Positions 50,642-58,610 of a stretch of DNA of 64,000 nucleotides are shown piece after piece. The notes beneath the pieces were generated by a model that saw nothing but the letters and a program-made list of their open reading frames with translations, made no database searches and was not told the DNA's origin. Within the stretch, counting starts at the first letter, position 1. Each line of letters begins with the position of its first letter. Where the stretch lies: positions 372,001-436,000 of the forward strand of contig JAEZHI010000004.1 of NCBI GenBank assembly GCA_023436885.1, given 5' to 3'. The stretch comes from Pseudomonadota bacterium. Its GTDB lineage: Bacteria > Pseudomonadota > Alphaproteobacteria > Rhizobiales > Pleomorphomonadaceae. Position numbers and translations under genes: made by a program.

Positions 50642-51412
50642 TCAGTTGGCGAGAAGCAAGGCCGCCGAATCGAAGTCGGCGCGCCGGAAGTCCCGGCGTT
50701 GCCGGGCTTCGCTGTCGACGCCCCACAGCTCGGCATTCCAATCTTCGTCAATATGGGCGGCGAGCCAAACGTCGTCCGGCAGCAGGCGCTTCTCCTTCAG
50801 TGCCAGCGCCAGAAACACCGAGCCCGTAATTGATGTGATCTGCTCGAGCGCAGCAAGACGAATGGCGTCGTCAGGCAGGGCGCCACGGATCGAGGCCTGA
50901 AGTTGCGGCGGCTGGGCAATGGACATGACGCCGATGGTCGCCACCGGTCGCGTTCCGAACCGCTCGTAAATCCAGTCGAGCACCGGCTCCCAGGCAAGGC
51001 GTTGACGTTCATCGAGACGTGGCGGCTCGCCGGCTCGATAACAGGTCAGGTCCGAACCGGCATAGGCCGCCACGGCGTCCTTGACCGCTTCGATCTCCTG
51101 CGACACGCCGTCGATCGCCGAATTGACGAGACGAGTGAGCGGCATGGTCATCGGATCGACGAACTCACCCTGCCCAGCCCATTCGGCCTCGAGAGCACAA
51201 GCAGCTCGCAGGGAGGCAACGGCCAAGACGTTGCGCGCGGGTGTCCGGACCGGTTTCCCATCGAGGAGTATGCGGTGGAGACCATCGCTCGGCTCCGCCG
51301 ATACCACCTTGTAGAAGCGCTTGGGCAGCACACGCTGAACGTTGGCGCGGGCACGCTCGGTTGCCTGCACCGGGTCGAAGGACGCGGCGAGTTCTTCGAA
51401 GAGATCGGCCAT
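50642..51412 (-). CDS. ATP12-family F1-ATPase assembly chaperone
   Basis: 256 aa. KRFYKVVSAEPSDGLHRILLDGKPVRTPARNVLAV (about 31-65), AEWAGQGEFVDPMTMPLTRLVNSAID (about 76-101) and DLTCYRAGEPPRLDERQRLAWEPVLDW (about 120-146) match the ATP12 family, which in mitochondria and Alphaproteobacteria helps assemble the F1 alpha subunit. Last gene of the glyQ-gph-ATP12 cluster, 3 bases after the phosphatase stop. The family is a good sign of an alphaproteobacterial chromosome. Confidence 0.93.
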   Translation of the reverse strand: MADLFEELAASFDPVQATERARANVQRVLPKRFYKVVSAEPSDGLHRILLDGKPVRTPARNVLAVASLRAACALEAEWAGQGEFVDPMTMPLTRLVNSAIDGVSQEIEAVKDAVAAYAGSDLTCYRAGEPPRLDERQRLAWEPVLDWIYERFGTRPVATIGVMSIAQPPQLQASIRGALPDDAIRLAALEQITSITGSVFLALALKEKRLLPDDVWLAAHIDEDWNAELWGVDSEARQRRDFRRADFDSAALLLAN

Positions 51413-51415
51413 CGT

Positions 51416-52117
51416 CTACTCCTTGCCGCCAAGAAGCCCCATCGCCAAGGCCGGCACTTCCATGAAGCTCTCCGCCAGCACTTGTGCGCCGGCTTGGGTG
51501 AGCTCTTCGCGGCTATTGTAGCCCCAGGTGACGCCCAGCGCGAAAGCGCCGGCCGCGCGCGCCATCAGCATGTCGAATCCGGTATCGCCGATGACGACCG
51601 TGCGAGCAACGTCGCCACCAAGAGCAGCCACCGCATCAACCACCATGAAGGGATGTGGTTTCGATGGGCCGTCGTCGGCGGTCCGCAGAACGGCAAACAG
51701 CCTGGAAAGCCCATGCGTTTCCAGGATGGCGTCTAGGCCTCGCCGCGACTTGCCAGTGACGATGCCGAGTAATACGTCGTCGCGCCCCGCGAGCGCATTC
51801 AAGCCATCGATCACGCCCGGATAAAGCGGCGCCGTCTCTGCCAGACGAAACTTCATCGCCTGATAGGTGTCACGGTAAGCGTCCGCAACGAGATTGACGG
51901 TCGTAGCATCAAGGTCGGCATTCAGCCGGCTGACCGCTTCCGGCAGCGACAGGCCAATGATCGAGAGCACGCCTTCCCTGGGAGGCGGTGCATACCCGAG
52001 CTTGGCGAAGGCTTCCGTCATCGTGGCGACGATCATGTGCTGGCTATCGACCAACGTGCCGTCGCAATCGAACAGAACGAGCTTTGGCGCGCCCGAAAGG
52101 CTGGCCACGCCGCTCAC
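51416..52117 (-). CDS. HAD-superfamily hydrolase, phosphoglycolate phosphatase-like
   Basis: 233 aa HAD hydrolase. Motif I LVLFDCDGTLVDS (nucleophile Asp near 15), motif II GIVTGKSRRG (Ser/Thr near 119), motif III Lys in DDGPSKPHPFMV and motif IV VVIGDTGFDMLMARAAG (Asp pair) are all present, with an alpha-helical cap. Gph/PgmB-like enzymes of this type remove phosphate from 2-phosphoglycolate or sugar phosphates. It overlaps glyQ by 4 bases and precedes the ATP12 gene by 3 bases. Confidence 0.9.
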   Translation of the reverse strand: MSGVASLSGAPKLVLFDCDGTLVDSQHMIVATMTEAFAKLGYAPPPREGVLSIIGLSLPEAVSRLNADLDATTVNLVADAYRDTYQAMKFRLAETAPLYPGVIDGLNALAGRDDVLLGIVTGKSRRGLDAILETHGLSRLFAVLRTADDGPSKPHPFMVVDAVAALGGDVARTVVIGDTGFDMLMARAAGAFALGVTWGYNSREELTQAGAQVLAESFMEVPALAMGLLGGKE

Positions 52118-53049
52118 GCCAGCGCCCCACCACCAGCTGTCTTCAGCCAGGCCTCGCCACAGGCCTTGGCGAGCTCACGGACGCGCAGGATATAGCTTTG
52201 CCGCTCCTGCACCGAGATGACGCCGCGTGCATCGAGCAGATTGAAGCGATGGCTGGCCTTGATGCACTGGTCATACGCGGGCAAGACGCATTTGTGGATG
52301 CCGTCCGTTCCTGCTGAGGCGCCCTTTTCCAGCAGCGCCTTGCACTCAGCTTCGGCATCCTTGAAATGCTGCATCAGCATGTCGGTGTCGGCATACTCGA
52401 AGTTATGGCGGGAATACTCTTCCTCGGCCTGATGGAAGACGTCCCCATAGGTGACCTTCTCATCGCCTTCGCGGCCGTTAAAGTTGAGCTCGTAGCCGTT
52501 GTCGACGCCCTGAAGATACATGGCGAGGCGTTCGAGACCATAGGTGAGTTCGCCGGACACCGGCGAACATTCGATGCCGGCCACCTGCTGGAAATAGGTG
52601 AACTGGCTGACTTCCATGCCATCGCACCAGCATTCCCAGCCAAGGCCCCAGGCACCCAGCGTCGGGCTTTCCCAGTCGTCCTCGACGAAGCGGACGTCGT
52701 GCAGCTTCAGGTCAATGCCAATGGCCTGGAGGCTCTCGAGGTAGAGCTCCTGCAGGTTTTCTGGCGACGGCTTCAGGATGACCTGGAACTGGTAATAGTG
52801 CTGGAAGCGATTGGGATTCTCGCCATAGCGCCCGTCCTTGGGCCGGCGCGACGGCTGCACATAGGCTGCCTTCCAAGGCTTGGGGCCGAGCGAGCGCAAG
52901 GTCGTCGCCGGATGGAAAGTGCCTGCGCCCACTTCCATATCATAGGGCTGAAGAATGACGCAGCCTTTTTCAGCCCAGAAGCGCTGCAGGGTCAGGATCA
53001 GCCCCTGGAAGGAGCGGCGGGGATCGTTGACTTCGGCGGACTGGCTCAT
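52114..53049 (-). CDS. glyQ: Glycine--tRNA ligase alpha subunit
   Basis: 311 aa alpha chain of the tetrameric bacterial glycyl-tRNA synthetase. SFQGLILTLQRFWAEKGCVI, QPYDMEVGAGTFHPATTLRSLGPKPW, YVQPSRRPKDGRYGENPNR and the segment with SPTLGAWGLGWECWCDGMEV are strongly conserved class II motifs of this subunit. It binds glycine and ATP; the beta chain (glyS) binds tRNA. glyS is not in this window: the next gene on the strand is the HAD phosphatase, overlapping by 4 bases, so the beta-subunit gene must be elsewhere. Confidence 0.97.
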   Translation of the reverse strand: MSQSAEVNDPRRSFQGLILTLQRFWAEKGCVILQPYDMEVGAGTFHPATTLRSLGPKPWKAAYVQPSRRPKDGRYGENPNRFQHYYQFQVILKPSPENLQELYLESLQAIGIDLKLHDVRFVEDDWESPTLGAWGLGWECWCDGMEVSQFTYFQQVAGIECSPVSGELTYGLERLAMYLQGVDNGYELNFNGREGDEKVTYGDVFHQAEEEYSRHNFEYADTDMLMQHFKDAEAECKALLEKGASAGTDGIHKCVLPAYDQCIKASHRFNLLDARGVISVQERQSYILRVRELAKACGEAWLKTAGGGALA

Positions 53050-53228
53050 CGGGGCTACCTGAAAAACAGCTTTGGGCCCGGCAGAAGCCAGGCAGGATCG
53101 GGCGCGAAATTAGGTGCGCCCCCTCGCCCCGTCAACCGCAAAAAGCCCAGCTCCGGAGCGCCCGAAAAAACGATTGATCGCGTTCAAGAACCAGAAGGTC
53201 GCATGAACATGGAAGCTGACAGGACAAA

Positions 53229-53531
53229 ATGATGATTTCCCGTGTTCTCAGGATGCTTGGGCTGGTTTCCTGCCTGGCGATTGCCTCACCGATCCATGCT
53301 GGCGAAGTGCGCCATGAGTTTCTGGAGCCAATCCATCCGGCTCGCCCGCAGCAGAGGGCGGACGACGTTCCCCCGGTCGGTCAAAAGCTTTGTTATTGCC
53401 GCACCATCCACGAACGAAATGCTGCCGGACGTCTGACTTGGAGGATCGCCTGTACAGAAAGCCAACCAGACCAAGGTGCTCGCAAGATTTTCGCTCCAAA
53501 CTGCGGGTCCATTCACAACCTGCAACCCTGA
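53229..53531 (+). CDS. Small predicted secreted protein, function unknown
   Basis: 100 aa. A plausible Sec signal peptide (MMISRVLRMLGLVSCLAIAS, cleavage after HA at about 24) is followed by a short mature part with Cys residues in KLCYCRT, IACTES and FAPNCGS, possibly disulfide-forming. AGGAC lies 4-9 bases before the start codons at 53229/53232. No family was recognised and codon usage gives only moderate support. It lies alone between divergent glyQ and the convergent small membrane protein. Confidence 0.45.
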   Translation: MMISRVLRMLGLVSCLAIASPIHAGEVRHEFLEPIHPARPQQRADDVPPVGQKLCYCRTIHERNAAGRLTWRIACTESQPDQGARKIFAPNCGSIHNLQP

Positions 53532-53535
53532 AAAC

Positions 53536-53565
53536 GCAAAAAGGCCGAAGCGGCGAGCTTCGACC
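53536..53565 (-). terminator. Rho-independent terminator of the S49 peptidase operon
   Basis: On the minus strand GGTCGAAGC is followed by GCTTCGGCC (plus 53543-53551 and 53557-53565, with one G-U pair) and then TTTTTGCG. It lies about 50 bases after the small membrane protein gene. Confidence 0.8.
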
Positions 53566-53615
53566 TTGGACCCAACTCACGCTGGGAAATTATCTTGATG
53601 GGTCGCTTGCGCGCC

Positions 53616-53795
53616 TCAGCGGCGGTCGCGATAGATACCGGTCACCGGGTCACGTTCCATGCGGATCTCGACGCGGACCGGTTTGGCGTTGGCTTCGTGG
53701 AGAATTTCGGCCACACGCGTCATCTCGCGCTTCAACACCTGCACGACGACATAGACGCCGGCGCCGATGAGAGCATATCCGACCAGATGGGACAT
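53616..53795 (-). CDS. Small single-pass membrane protein (59 aa)
   Basis: 59 aa from the ATG at 53795 with AAAGGAG 8 bases upstream. One N-terminal TM segment (LVGYALIGAGVYVVVQVL) is followed by a basic and amphipathic part (KREMTRVAEILHEANAKPVR) and the conserved-looking end VRIEM-like RDPVTGIYRDRR. An upstream in-frame ATG at 53876 overlaps the peptidase stop codon but gives a non-matching N-terminus. Similar small proteins occur beside S49 peptidase genes in Rhizobiales; function unknown. Confidence 0.75.
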   Translation of the reverse strand: MSHLVGYALIGAGVYVVVQVLKREMTRVAEILHEANAKPVRVEIRMERDPVTGIYRDRR

Positions 53796-53872
53796 GGACC
53801 TATCTCCTTTGCTGACAAAACCATGAGACCACTGTCTCGGTTTCCTGGCAAGCGCAATTTCCTGTGAAAGGT

Positions 53873-54748
53873 TCACAAACCGTAGCGAGAATACATAGTT
53901 CGCTGTTCGATCGTCGCAAGGACATCGTCGAAATCGACGAGGGCTTCGGACTGACCGGCGGCTGAGCCGAGCAGGCGGCGGCGCAAAAAGCCACCTCGCC
54001 CGGGTTCCAGGGGCTGGATCTCGACCTTGCCGCCGAAGCGGCTCTTGAGATCATCATGGGCCGTGCCGATCCGATCTGCGAGGCCGAGCGAAACGGATCG
54101 CTCACCTGCCCAATAGAGTCCCGAGAAGAGTTCTTCGCCGGCGGTGAGCCGCGCACCGCGTCGCTCCTTGACCAACTCGATGAAGAAGGCGTGGATCTCT
54201 CTCTGCAGGGATTTGAGATGTTCGATGTCCTCGCCATTCTCGGGCTGGAAGGGATCGAGGGTCACCTTGCGGGTGCCGGCAGTATAGACGCGGCGATCGA
54301 TTCCGAGACGAGAGATAGCCTTGTCGAGGCCAAAGCTCGCTGAAACCACGCCAATCGACCCCAGGATCGACGAGCGATCGGCCACGATTTCGTCCGCCGC
54401 ACAGGCCAGCATATAGCCGCCTGACGCCGCGATATCCTCGACATAGGCGATAACAGGCAGCTTCTTTTCATCGGCCAGCTGCCGGATACGCCGGAAAATC
54501 AGATGCGACTGGACGGGCGCACCACCCGGCGAGTTAATCGCCAGAGCGACCGCTTTGGCACCACTCACCGAGAACGCCTTCTTGAGTGTGCTCTCGATAG
54601 AAGCGAGCGACAGGGATCCGCGCCCAAGCGCGGCTGGCATCCCTATTGCGCCAGAAAGACGTACGAGCGGAATGACGGGAACGTCGCCACGAAGCCGTCG
54701 CGGCAGCCAGGAGCGGAAGTCGACCAAGAGTATGTTCCTTTGCGGCAA
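53873..54748 (-). CDS. S49-family signal-peptide-peptidase-like protease (SohB/SppA-like)
   Basis: 291 aa. VIPLVRLSGAIG begins the ClpP-like fold; ALAINSPGGAPVQSHLIFRRIRQLADEKKLPVIAYVEDIAASGGYMLACAADEIVA contains the Ser nucleophile region in ASGGY. Catalytic Lys is expected near GEELFSGLYWAGERSVSLGLADRIG or the preceding helix. It resembles the short bacterial SohB/SppA proteases, with one protease domain only. No clear N-terminal TM segment is seen, which is a difference from many relatives. First gene of a two-gene operon with the 59-aa membrane protein. Confidence 0.9.
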   Translation of the reverse strand: MPQRNILLVDFRSWLPRRLRGDVPVIPLVRLSGAIGMPAALGRGSLSLASIESTLKKAFSVSGAKAVALAINSPGGAPVQSHLIFRRIRQLADEKKLPVIAYVEDIAASGGYMLACAADEIVADRSSILGSIGVVSASFGLDKAISRLGIDRRVYTAGTRKVTLDPFQPENGEDIEHLKSLQREIHAFFIELVKERRGARLTAGEELFSGLYWAGERSVSLGLADRIGTAHDDLKSRFGGKVEIQPLEPGRGGFLRRRLLGSAAGQSEALVDFDDVLATIEQRTMYSRYGL

Positions 54749-54874
54749 ATCTTCGCCGTTCGAGCATGTAGGAAGACGAGTTCAGATTTTCAATTGATTA
54801 ACCAAGGTCGTCCTTCGATGCAGGAAATCTGAAAGCGCCCTTCAGAAGATACGATTTGTTCCTATTAGGTAGGT

Positions 54875-54889
54875 CCCTTATATTAAGGG
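54875..54889. promoter_or_regulatory. 15-bp palindrome upstream of a 53-aa protein gene
   Basis: CCCTTA-TAT-TAAGGG is a perfect palindrome around TAT. It lies 37 bases upstream of the small gene at 54927, where promoter -10/operator elements would be expected; TATATT inside it could serve as a -10 element. Confidence 0.45.
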
Positions 54890-54926
54890 CGTACAAGAGA
54901 GACAGAGAAAAGAACGGAGAACAACG

Positions 54927-55088
54927 ATGGACGCCATGATGTTCGCCTTGCTGGGTGCCAACAAGAAGCGCCACAGCCAGAGCACTGCCGAACGTGAGAT
55001 CGCCGAAGCGATCGCCCAGTATGAAGAGACCGCCGGCAGCCGGGCCAAGAGCCAGAAGCGCGGTTTTCTGAAGGGCCTGGGCCTCTGA
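54927..55088 (+). CDS. Small basic protein (53 aa), function unknown
   Basis: 53 codons: MDAMMFALLGANKKRHSQST, then a charged helical part (AEREIAEAIAQYEETAGSRA) and the basic end KSQKRGFLKGLGL. GGAG at 54916-54919 lies 7 bases before the ATG. It has its own palindromic upstream element (54875-54889) and terminator (55120-55153), a compact complete transcription unit, which makes it a credible gene despite its size. No homologue was recognised. A DNA- or RNA-binding or membrane-surface role is imaginable but unsupported. Confidence 0.7.
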   Translation: MDAMMFALLGANKKRHSQSTAEREIAEAIAQYEETAGSRAKSQKRGFLKGLGL

Positions 55089-55119
55089 TAGGCTGACAAC
55101 CTTCTATAGGTACGATGTG

Positions 55120-55153
55120 AGCGCTCGATCCCAAAAGGATGCCGAGCGCTTTG
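55120..55153 (+). terminator. Rho-independent terminator after the 53-aa gene
   Basis: AGCGCTCG (55120-55127) pairs with CGAGCGCT (55143-55150); inside, ATCC (55128-55131) pairs with GGAT (55137-55140). TTTG follows, a short U tract. Confidence 0.75.
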
Positions 55154-55258
55154 TCGTATCTGGGGTAACTGTTTTCTCGGTCACCATTTAATCACTATTT
55201 TACACAATGACTGCCGCACTCCGGCGCCAACCGAGCGACGGTTCGTTTCGAGCCCAAT

Positions 55259-56290
55259 ATGACGATCGAAAATATAGTCTCTTCGTCGGTGCGCCACGGC
55301 GGCAGTGAACTCCAGCGCATCGACTATCTGGATGGCTGGCGCGGCCTGGCGATCCTGTTGGTACTCCAGGGGCATTTCCTGATCATCCCAGGCTGGCACA
55401 GCGGGCGAATGGGCGTCGACGTTTTCTTTTGCCTCTCCGGGCTTTTGATGAGCCGTCTTCTTTTTCAGCGCCGCGTACCGCTCACCACTTTCTACAAGCG
55501 CCGCATATCGCGCATCATGCCGGCATTCCTGCTTTATCTCCTGATCGTTTTCAGCATCGCCGCGGTGATCGGCGCGCCGGCACCGGCGCGGGAAGTCGTG
55601 CCGACCGTATTGTTCTTGCGGTCCTATTTCCCGGCGGACTTCCACATCTTCTCGAGCGCCTACCCCATCGGCCATCTCTGGTCGCTGAACGTGGAAGAGC
55701 ACTCCTACATCTTTCTGTCGTTTCTGACCCTGTTGCCATTCCTCAGGGGACGCGAAGGCGGCGCATTGATCGCCTTCGGCCTTCTGACCATAGCCATTCA
55801 TCTCTGCTATTTCAGCTTCCCGTCGATCGCCCCGCCGGTCGAGTATTGGGTGCGTAGCGAAGTGGCGGCAACCAATCTTTTGCTTTCAGCAGGTTATTCT
55901 CTTCTCAGGGATCGAACCGCGCCCTACGTCCGTCCATGGATGCCAGTCGCGGCCTTTGTCCTGGGAACGGCGCTCTACGTCGGTTCCGTCGTTCCGTGGA
56001 TGATCACCATGACGGTCGCGCCGTTCTTTCTGGCCTTCACCGTAAACCACCTGGCAGAGGCGCCGGGTTGGGTGAGATCGGCGCTGTCCTGGAAGCCGCT
56101 CAGGCTGCTCGGCATCGGTTCGTTTTCAATCTACCTATGGCAACAGCCATTCTATCAATTCAAAGAGGACCTGTTCGGCAGCCTGCCCGGGCATGAGGTG
56201 CTCGGCCTTCTGCTGTCCGTCGCGGTCGGCTTTCTGTCGTTCTACGCCTACGAGAATCGCGTCAGAACCTGGCTCAATCGCGTGTGGTGA
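55259..56290 (+). CDS. Acyltransferase-3 family integral membrane O-acyltransferase
   Basis: 343 aa with about 10 TM segments. RIDYLDGWRGLAILLVLQGHFLI (about 20-42) carries the conserved Arg and His of the family; MGVDVFFCLSGLLMSRLLFQ and FYKRRISRIMPAFLLYLLIVF (with the R-x10-R type basic loop), and HLWSLNVEEHSYIFLSFLTLL (about 141-161) complete the Acyl_transf_3 pattern. Such proteins add acetyl or other acyl groups to extracellular polysaccharides, lipids or antibiotics. The next gene, 29 bases downstream, encodes an SGNH hydrolase, a domain often paired or fused with this family. Confidence 0.92.
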   Translation: MTIENIVSSSVRHGGSELQRIDYLDGWRGLAILLVLQGHFLIIPGWHSGRMGVDVFFCLSGLLMSRLLFQRRVPLTTFYKRRISRIMPAFLLYLLIVFSIAAVIGAPAPAREVVPTVLFLRSYFPADFHIFSSAYPIGHLWSLNVEEHSYIFLSFLTLLPFLRGREGGALIAFGLLTIAIHLCYFSFPSIAPPVEYWVRSEVAATNLLLSAGYSLLRDRTAPYVRPWMPVAAFVLGTALYVGSVVPWMITMTVAPFFLAFTVNHLAEAPGWVRSALSWKPLRLLGIGSFSIYLWQQPFYQFKEDLFGSLPGHEVLGLLLSVAVGFLSFYAYENRVRTWLNRVW

Positions 56291-56319
56291 GAACAGCCAC
56301 CCAAGAGGAGGAAGAGGAA

Positions 56320-56973
56320 GTGAAGATCCATCAGAACAGCAAGCTGCTCTTCATCGGCGACTCGATCACCGACTGGAGCCGCGCCCGACCGATCGGTGAA
56401 GCGCTGTTCGACTCCCTTGGCACCGGTTACGTCGGCCTCGTCAACGCCTTCCTCAACGTCACCCACGCCTCCCAGCGCATTCGTGTGGTCAACATGGGTG
56501 TCAGCGCCAATACCGTGCGCGACCTTGAGGCGCGCTGGTCGACGGACGTCGAGGCACTGAAGCCCGACTGGCTGTCGATCATGATCGGTGTCAACGACGT
56601 CTGGCGGCAGTTCGACGCGCGCCTTCAGACCGAAAACCACGTTCTGATCGACGAGTACGAGGCAACCCTTGAGCGCCTGATCCTTCGCACCATGCCACGC
56701 CTCAAGGGCCTCGTGCTGATGGCCCCCTATTTCGTCGAGTTCAACCGCGAAGATCCGATGCGCAAGATGATCGACGCCTACGGCGCAGTCCTGAAAAGGC
56801 TCGCCGAAAAACACGGCGCCATCTTCGCCGACACGCAGGCCGCCTTCGATGAGATGATGACAGAAATCCATCCCATGGGTATCGCCACCGACCGCGTCCA
56901 CCCGACGTTGACCGGCCATTTGATCATCGCGCGGGCCTTTCTGAAGGCTGTGGGCTATCCTGTTTCGCCGTAG
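56320..56973 (+). CDS. SGNH/GDSL-family hydrolase
   Basis: 217 aa from the GTG at 56320, preceded 8 bases upstream by a perfect AGGAGG (56306-56311); an earlier in-frame GTG at 56284 overlaps the acyltransferase gene. Block I is LLFIGDSITDWSRARP (nucleophile Ser near 15 in GDSIT), block II Gly in VVNMGVSANTVRDL, block III IMIGVNDVWRQFD (Asn) and block V IHPMGIATDRVHPTLTGH with the Asp-x-x-His pair. No signal peptide is seen, so it is presumably cytoplasmic. It may deacylate a carbohydrate or ester related to the neighbouring acyltransferase. Confidence 0.92.
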   Translation: MKIHQNSKLLFIGDSITDWSRARPIGEALFDSLGTGYVGLVNAFLNVTHASQRIRVVNMGVSANTVRDLEARWSTDVEALKPDWLSIMIGVNDVWRQFDARLQTENHVLIDEYEATLERLILRTMPRLKGLVLMAPYFVEFNREDPMRKMIDAYGAVLKRLAEKHGAIFADTQAAFDEMMTEIHPMGIATDRVHPTLTGHLIIARAFLKAVGYPVSP

Positions 56974-56987
56974 TGAAGTTAGCGGCC

Positions 56988-57569
56988 CTAAGCTTTGGCT
57001 TCAGGACCGCCTCGTCGCATTTGACTCGGCGGTCGTTTGTAGACCTCCTGAAACACCGCGTTAAATCGCCGCACGCTGCTGAATCCCGCCTGAAGGGCGA
57101 TTTCGGTCATCGGCAGATCCGTCTCAGTGATCAGGCGCTTGGCGCGCTGCACGCGGGCGGTTTTCGCCACTTCGATCGGACTGGCGCCCAGATGGTGGCG
57201 AAAAAGCCTCGTCAGGTGTCGACTACCGACGCCGACCCGCTCGGCCAACGCCTCCACATTGCCCACGCCGTCCAGTGCTCCCTCATCCTTGATGAGCCGT
57301 GCGGCTTTCTCGACGGTGGCGAGCGTGCCCTTCCAAGCCGGGCAGAACGGTGCCGTCTCAGGCCGACAGCGCAGACACGGTCGATAGCCTGCGAGCTCGG
57401 CTGCCGTCGCGCTGGGCAGAAATTCGATATTGCGCCTGAGCGGTTGCTTCACCGGACAAACACAGCGGCAATAGATGCCCGTCGTGCGCACGCAGACGAA
57501 GAATGCCCCGTCGTAGGCCGGATCGCGAGCCAGCCAGGCAGTTTCGCAGAGGGCGATGTCGATGCTCAT
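56988..57569 (-). CDS. Ada-like methylphosphotriester regulator lacking methyltransferase domain (AdaA type)
   Basis: 193 aa. The N-terminal Ada zinc domain has Cys34, Cys38, Cys65 and Cys68 in the same spacing as E. coli Ada Cys38, Cys42, Cys69 and Cys72 (GIYCRCVCPVK ... RPCLRCRPE), with one extra Cys36. It should take a methyl group from DNA methylphosphotriesters and thereby become an activator. An AraC-type double HTH follows (about 100-185; VEALAERVGVGSRHLTRLF, LPMTEIALQAGFSSVRRFNAVF). The C-terminal O6-methylguanine methyltransferase of E. coli Ada is missing; a separate ogt-like gene lies at 58611, as in the Bacillus AdaA/AdaB split. Confidence 0.92.
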   Translation of the reverse strand: MSIDIALCETAWLARDPAYDGAFFVCVRTTGIYCRCVCPVKQPLRRNIEFLPSATAAELAGYRPCLRCRPETAPFCPAWKGTLATVEKAARLIKDEGALDGVGNVEALAERVGVGSRHLTRLFRHHLGASPIEVAKTARVQRAKRLITETDLPMTEIALQAGFSSVRRFNAVFQEVYKRPPSQMRRGGPEAKA

Positions 57570-57677
57570 GACAGGAATTGTACACGCACTCTGCGCAAGG
57601 TCATCGAACCGAGTCCGAATCCGGCGAGCAGCTTATACGTCGCTGGAGCACTGTCCGTCACAACTCAGGAGGATTCC

Positions 57678-58601
57678 TTGACCAAAGAGCCGCAGATGGG
57701 CCTTCTCGAATGGGGTCTTCTATTGTTTCTCTCAGTGCTCTGGGGTGGCTCCTTCTTTTTCTCGAAGGTGGCCCTCGCCGAACTGCCCCCATTCACCGTG
57801 GTCCTGGGACGTGTCTCCATCGCTGCCGCGGCGCTTTACTGTTACCTGCGCTCAACCGGACGAACGATCCCCACGAGTGGCGAAGCCTGGCGCGCCTTTT
57901 TCGCCATGGGGCTTCTCAACAATCTCATCCCCTTCAGCCTGATCTTCTGGGGACAGACGGCCATCGCATCGGGCCTTGCTTCCATCATCAATGCTACGAC
58001 ACCGATCTTTTCCATCGTTGTCGCCCATCTGCTGACCAGCGACGAGAAGATGACACCACAAAAGATCGTCGGCATTTTGCTCGGCGTTCTCGGCGTCGTC
58101 GTTCTGATGAGCGGCAGCGCCTTTGCTGGAAATGGCCCGCCGCTCTGGGCGTTGCTGGCCTGCCTTGGAGCCGCCTTGTCCTATGGTTTTGCGGGCACTT
58201 TCGGCCGCCGCTTCCGGCGAATGGGTATCGCGCCAGCGGCTGTCGCCTTTGGCCAGACCACAACATCCACACTCATGATATTGCCGGCCGTCGCCTTGAT
58301 CGACGCTCCGTGGCATTTCCCGGCCCCACATCTTGCGACGGTTGGAGCGCTTCTTGCGCTCGCGCTGATCTCGACGGCATTTGCCTACATCATTTACTTC
58401 CACCTCCTGTCGGTTGGTGGGGCCACCAATTCCTCGCTTGTGACCTTGTTGATCCCTGTGTCGGCAATCTTGCTCGGCAGCGTCATCCTCGGGGAGCGAC
58501 TGTCAGCCAGCCATTTCCTCGGGATGGTTCTCATCGCCCTGGGTCTCCTGTCGATTGATGGCCGGATCTTCACCCTCATCAGACCAGCACGAACCGCCTG
58601 A
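57678..58601 (+). CDS. EamA-family (DMT) transporter
   Basis: 307 aa with ten TM segments in two EamA repeats (first about 7-150, second about 160-300). The segment LFLSVLWGGSFFFSKVALAELPPFTVVLGRV is the typical first helix pair. The start is TTG 57678, because AGGAGG (57667-57672) lies 5 bases upstream; the ATG at 57696 is a less likely alternative, 23 bases away. Such proteins export amino acids or other metabolites. It lies 10 bases before the ogt-like gene, so the two may be one transcript. Confidence 0.88.
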   Translation: MTKEPQMGLLEWGLLLFLSVLWGGSFFFSKVALAELPPFTVVLGRVSIAAAALYCYLRSTGRTIPTSGEAWRAFFAMGLLNNLIPFSLIFWGQTAIASGLASIINATTPIFSIVVAHLLTSDEKMTPQKIVGILLGVLGVVVLMSGSAFAGNGPPLWALLACLGAALSYGFAGTFGRRFRRMGIAPAAVAFGQTTTSTLMILPAVALIDAPWHFPAPHLATVGALLALALISTAFAYIIYFHLLSVGGATNSSLVTLLIPVSAILLGSVILGERLSASHFLGMVLIALGLLSIDGRIFTLIRPARTA

Positions 58602-58610
58602 GGCGCACAC

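Noticed and set aside
56973..57677. Long upstream extension of the EamA transporter frame
   Set aside because: It is antisense to the Ada-like gene and has shadow-frame composition; AGGAGG before TTG 57678 marks the true start.
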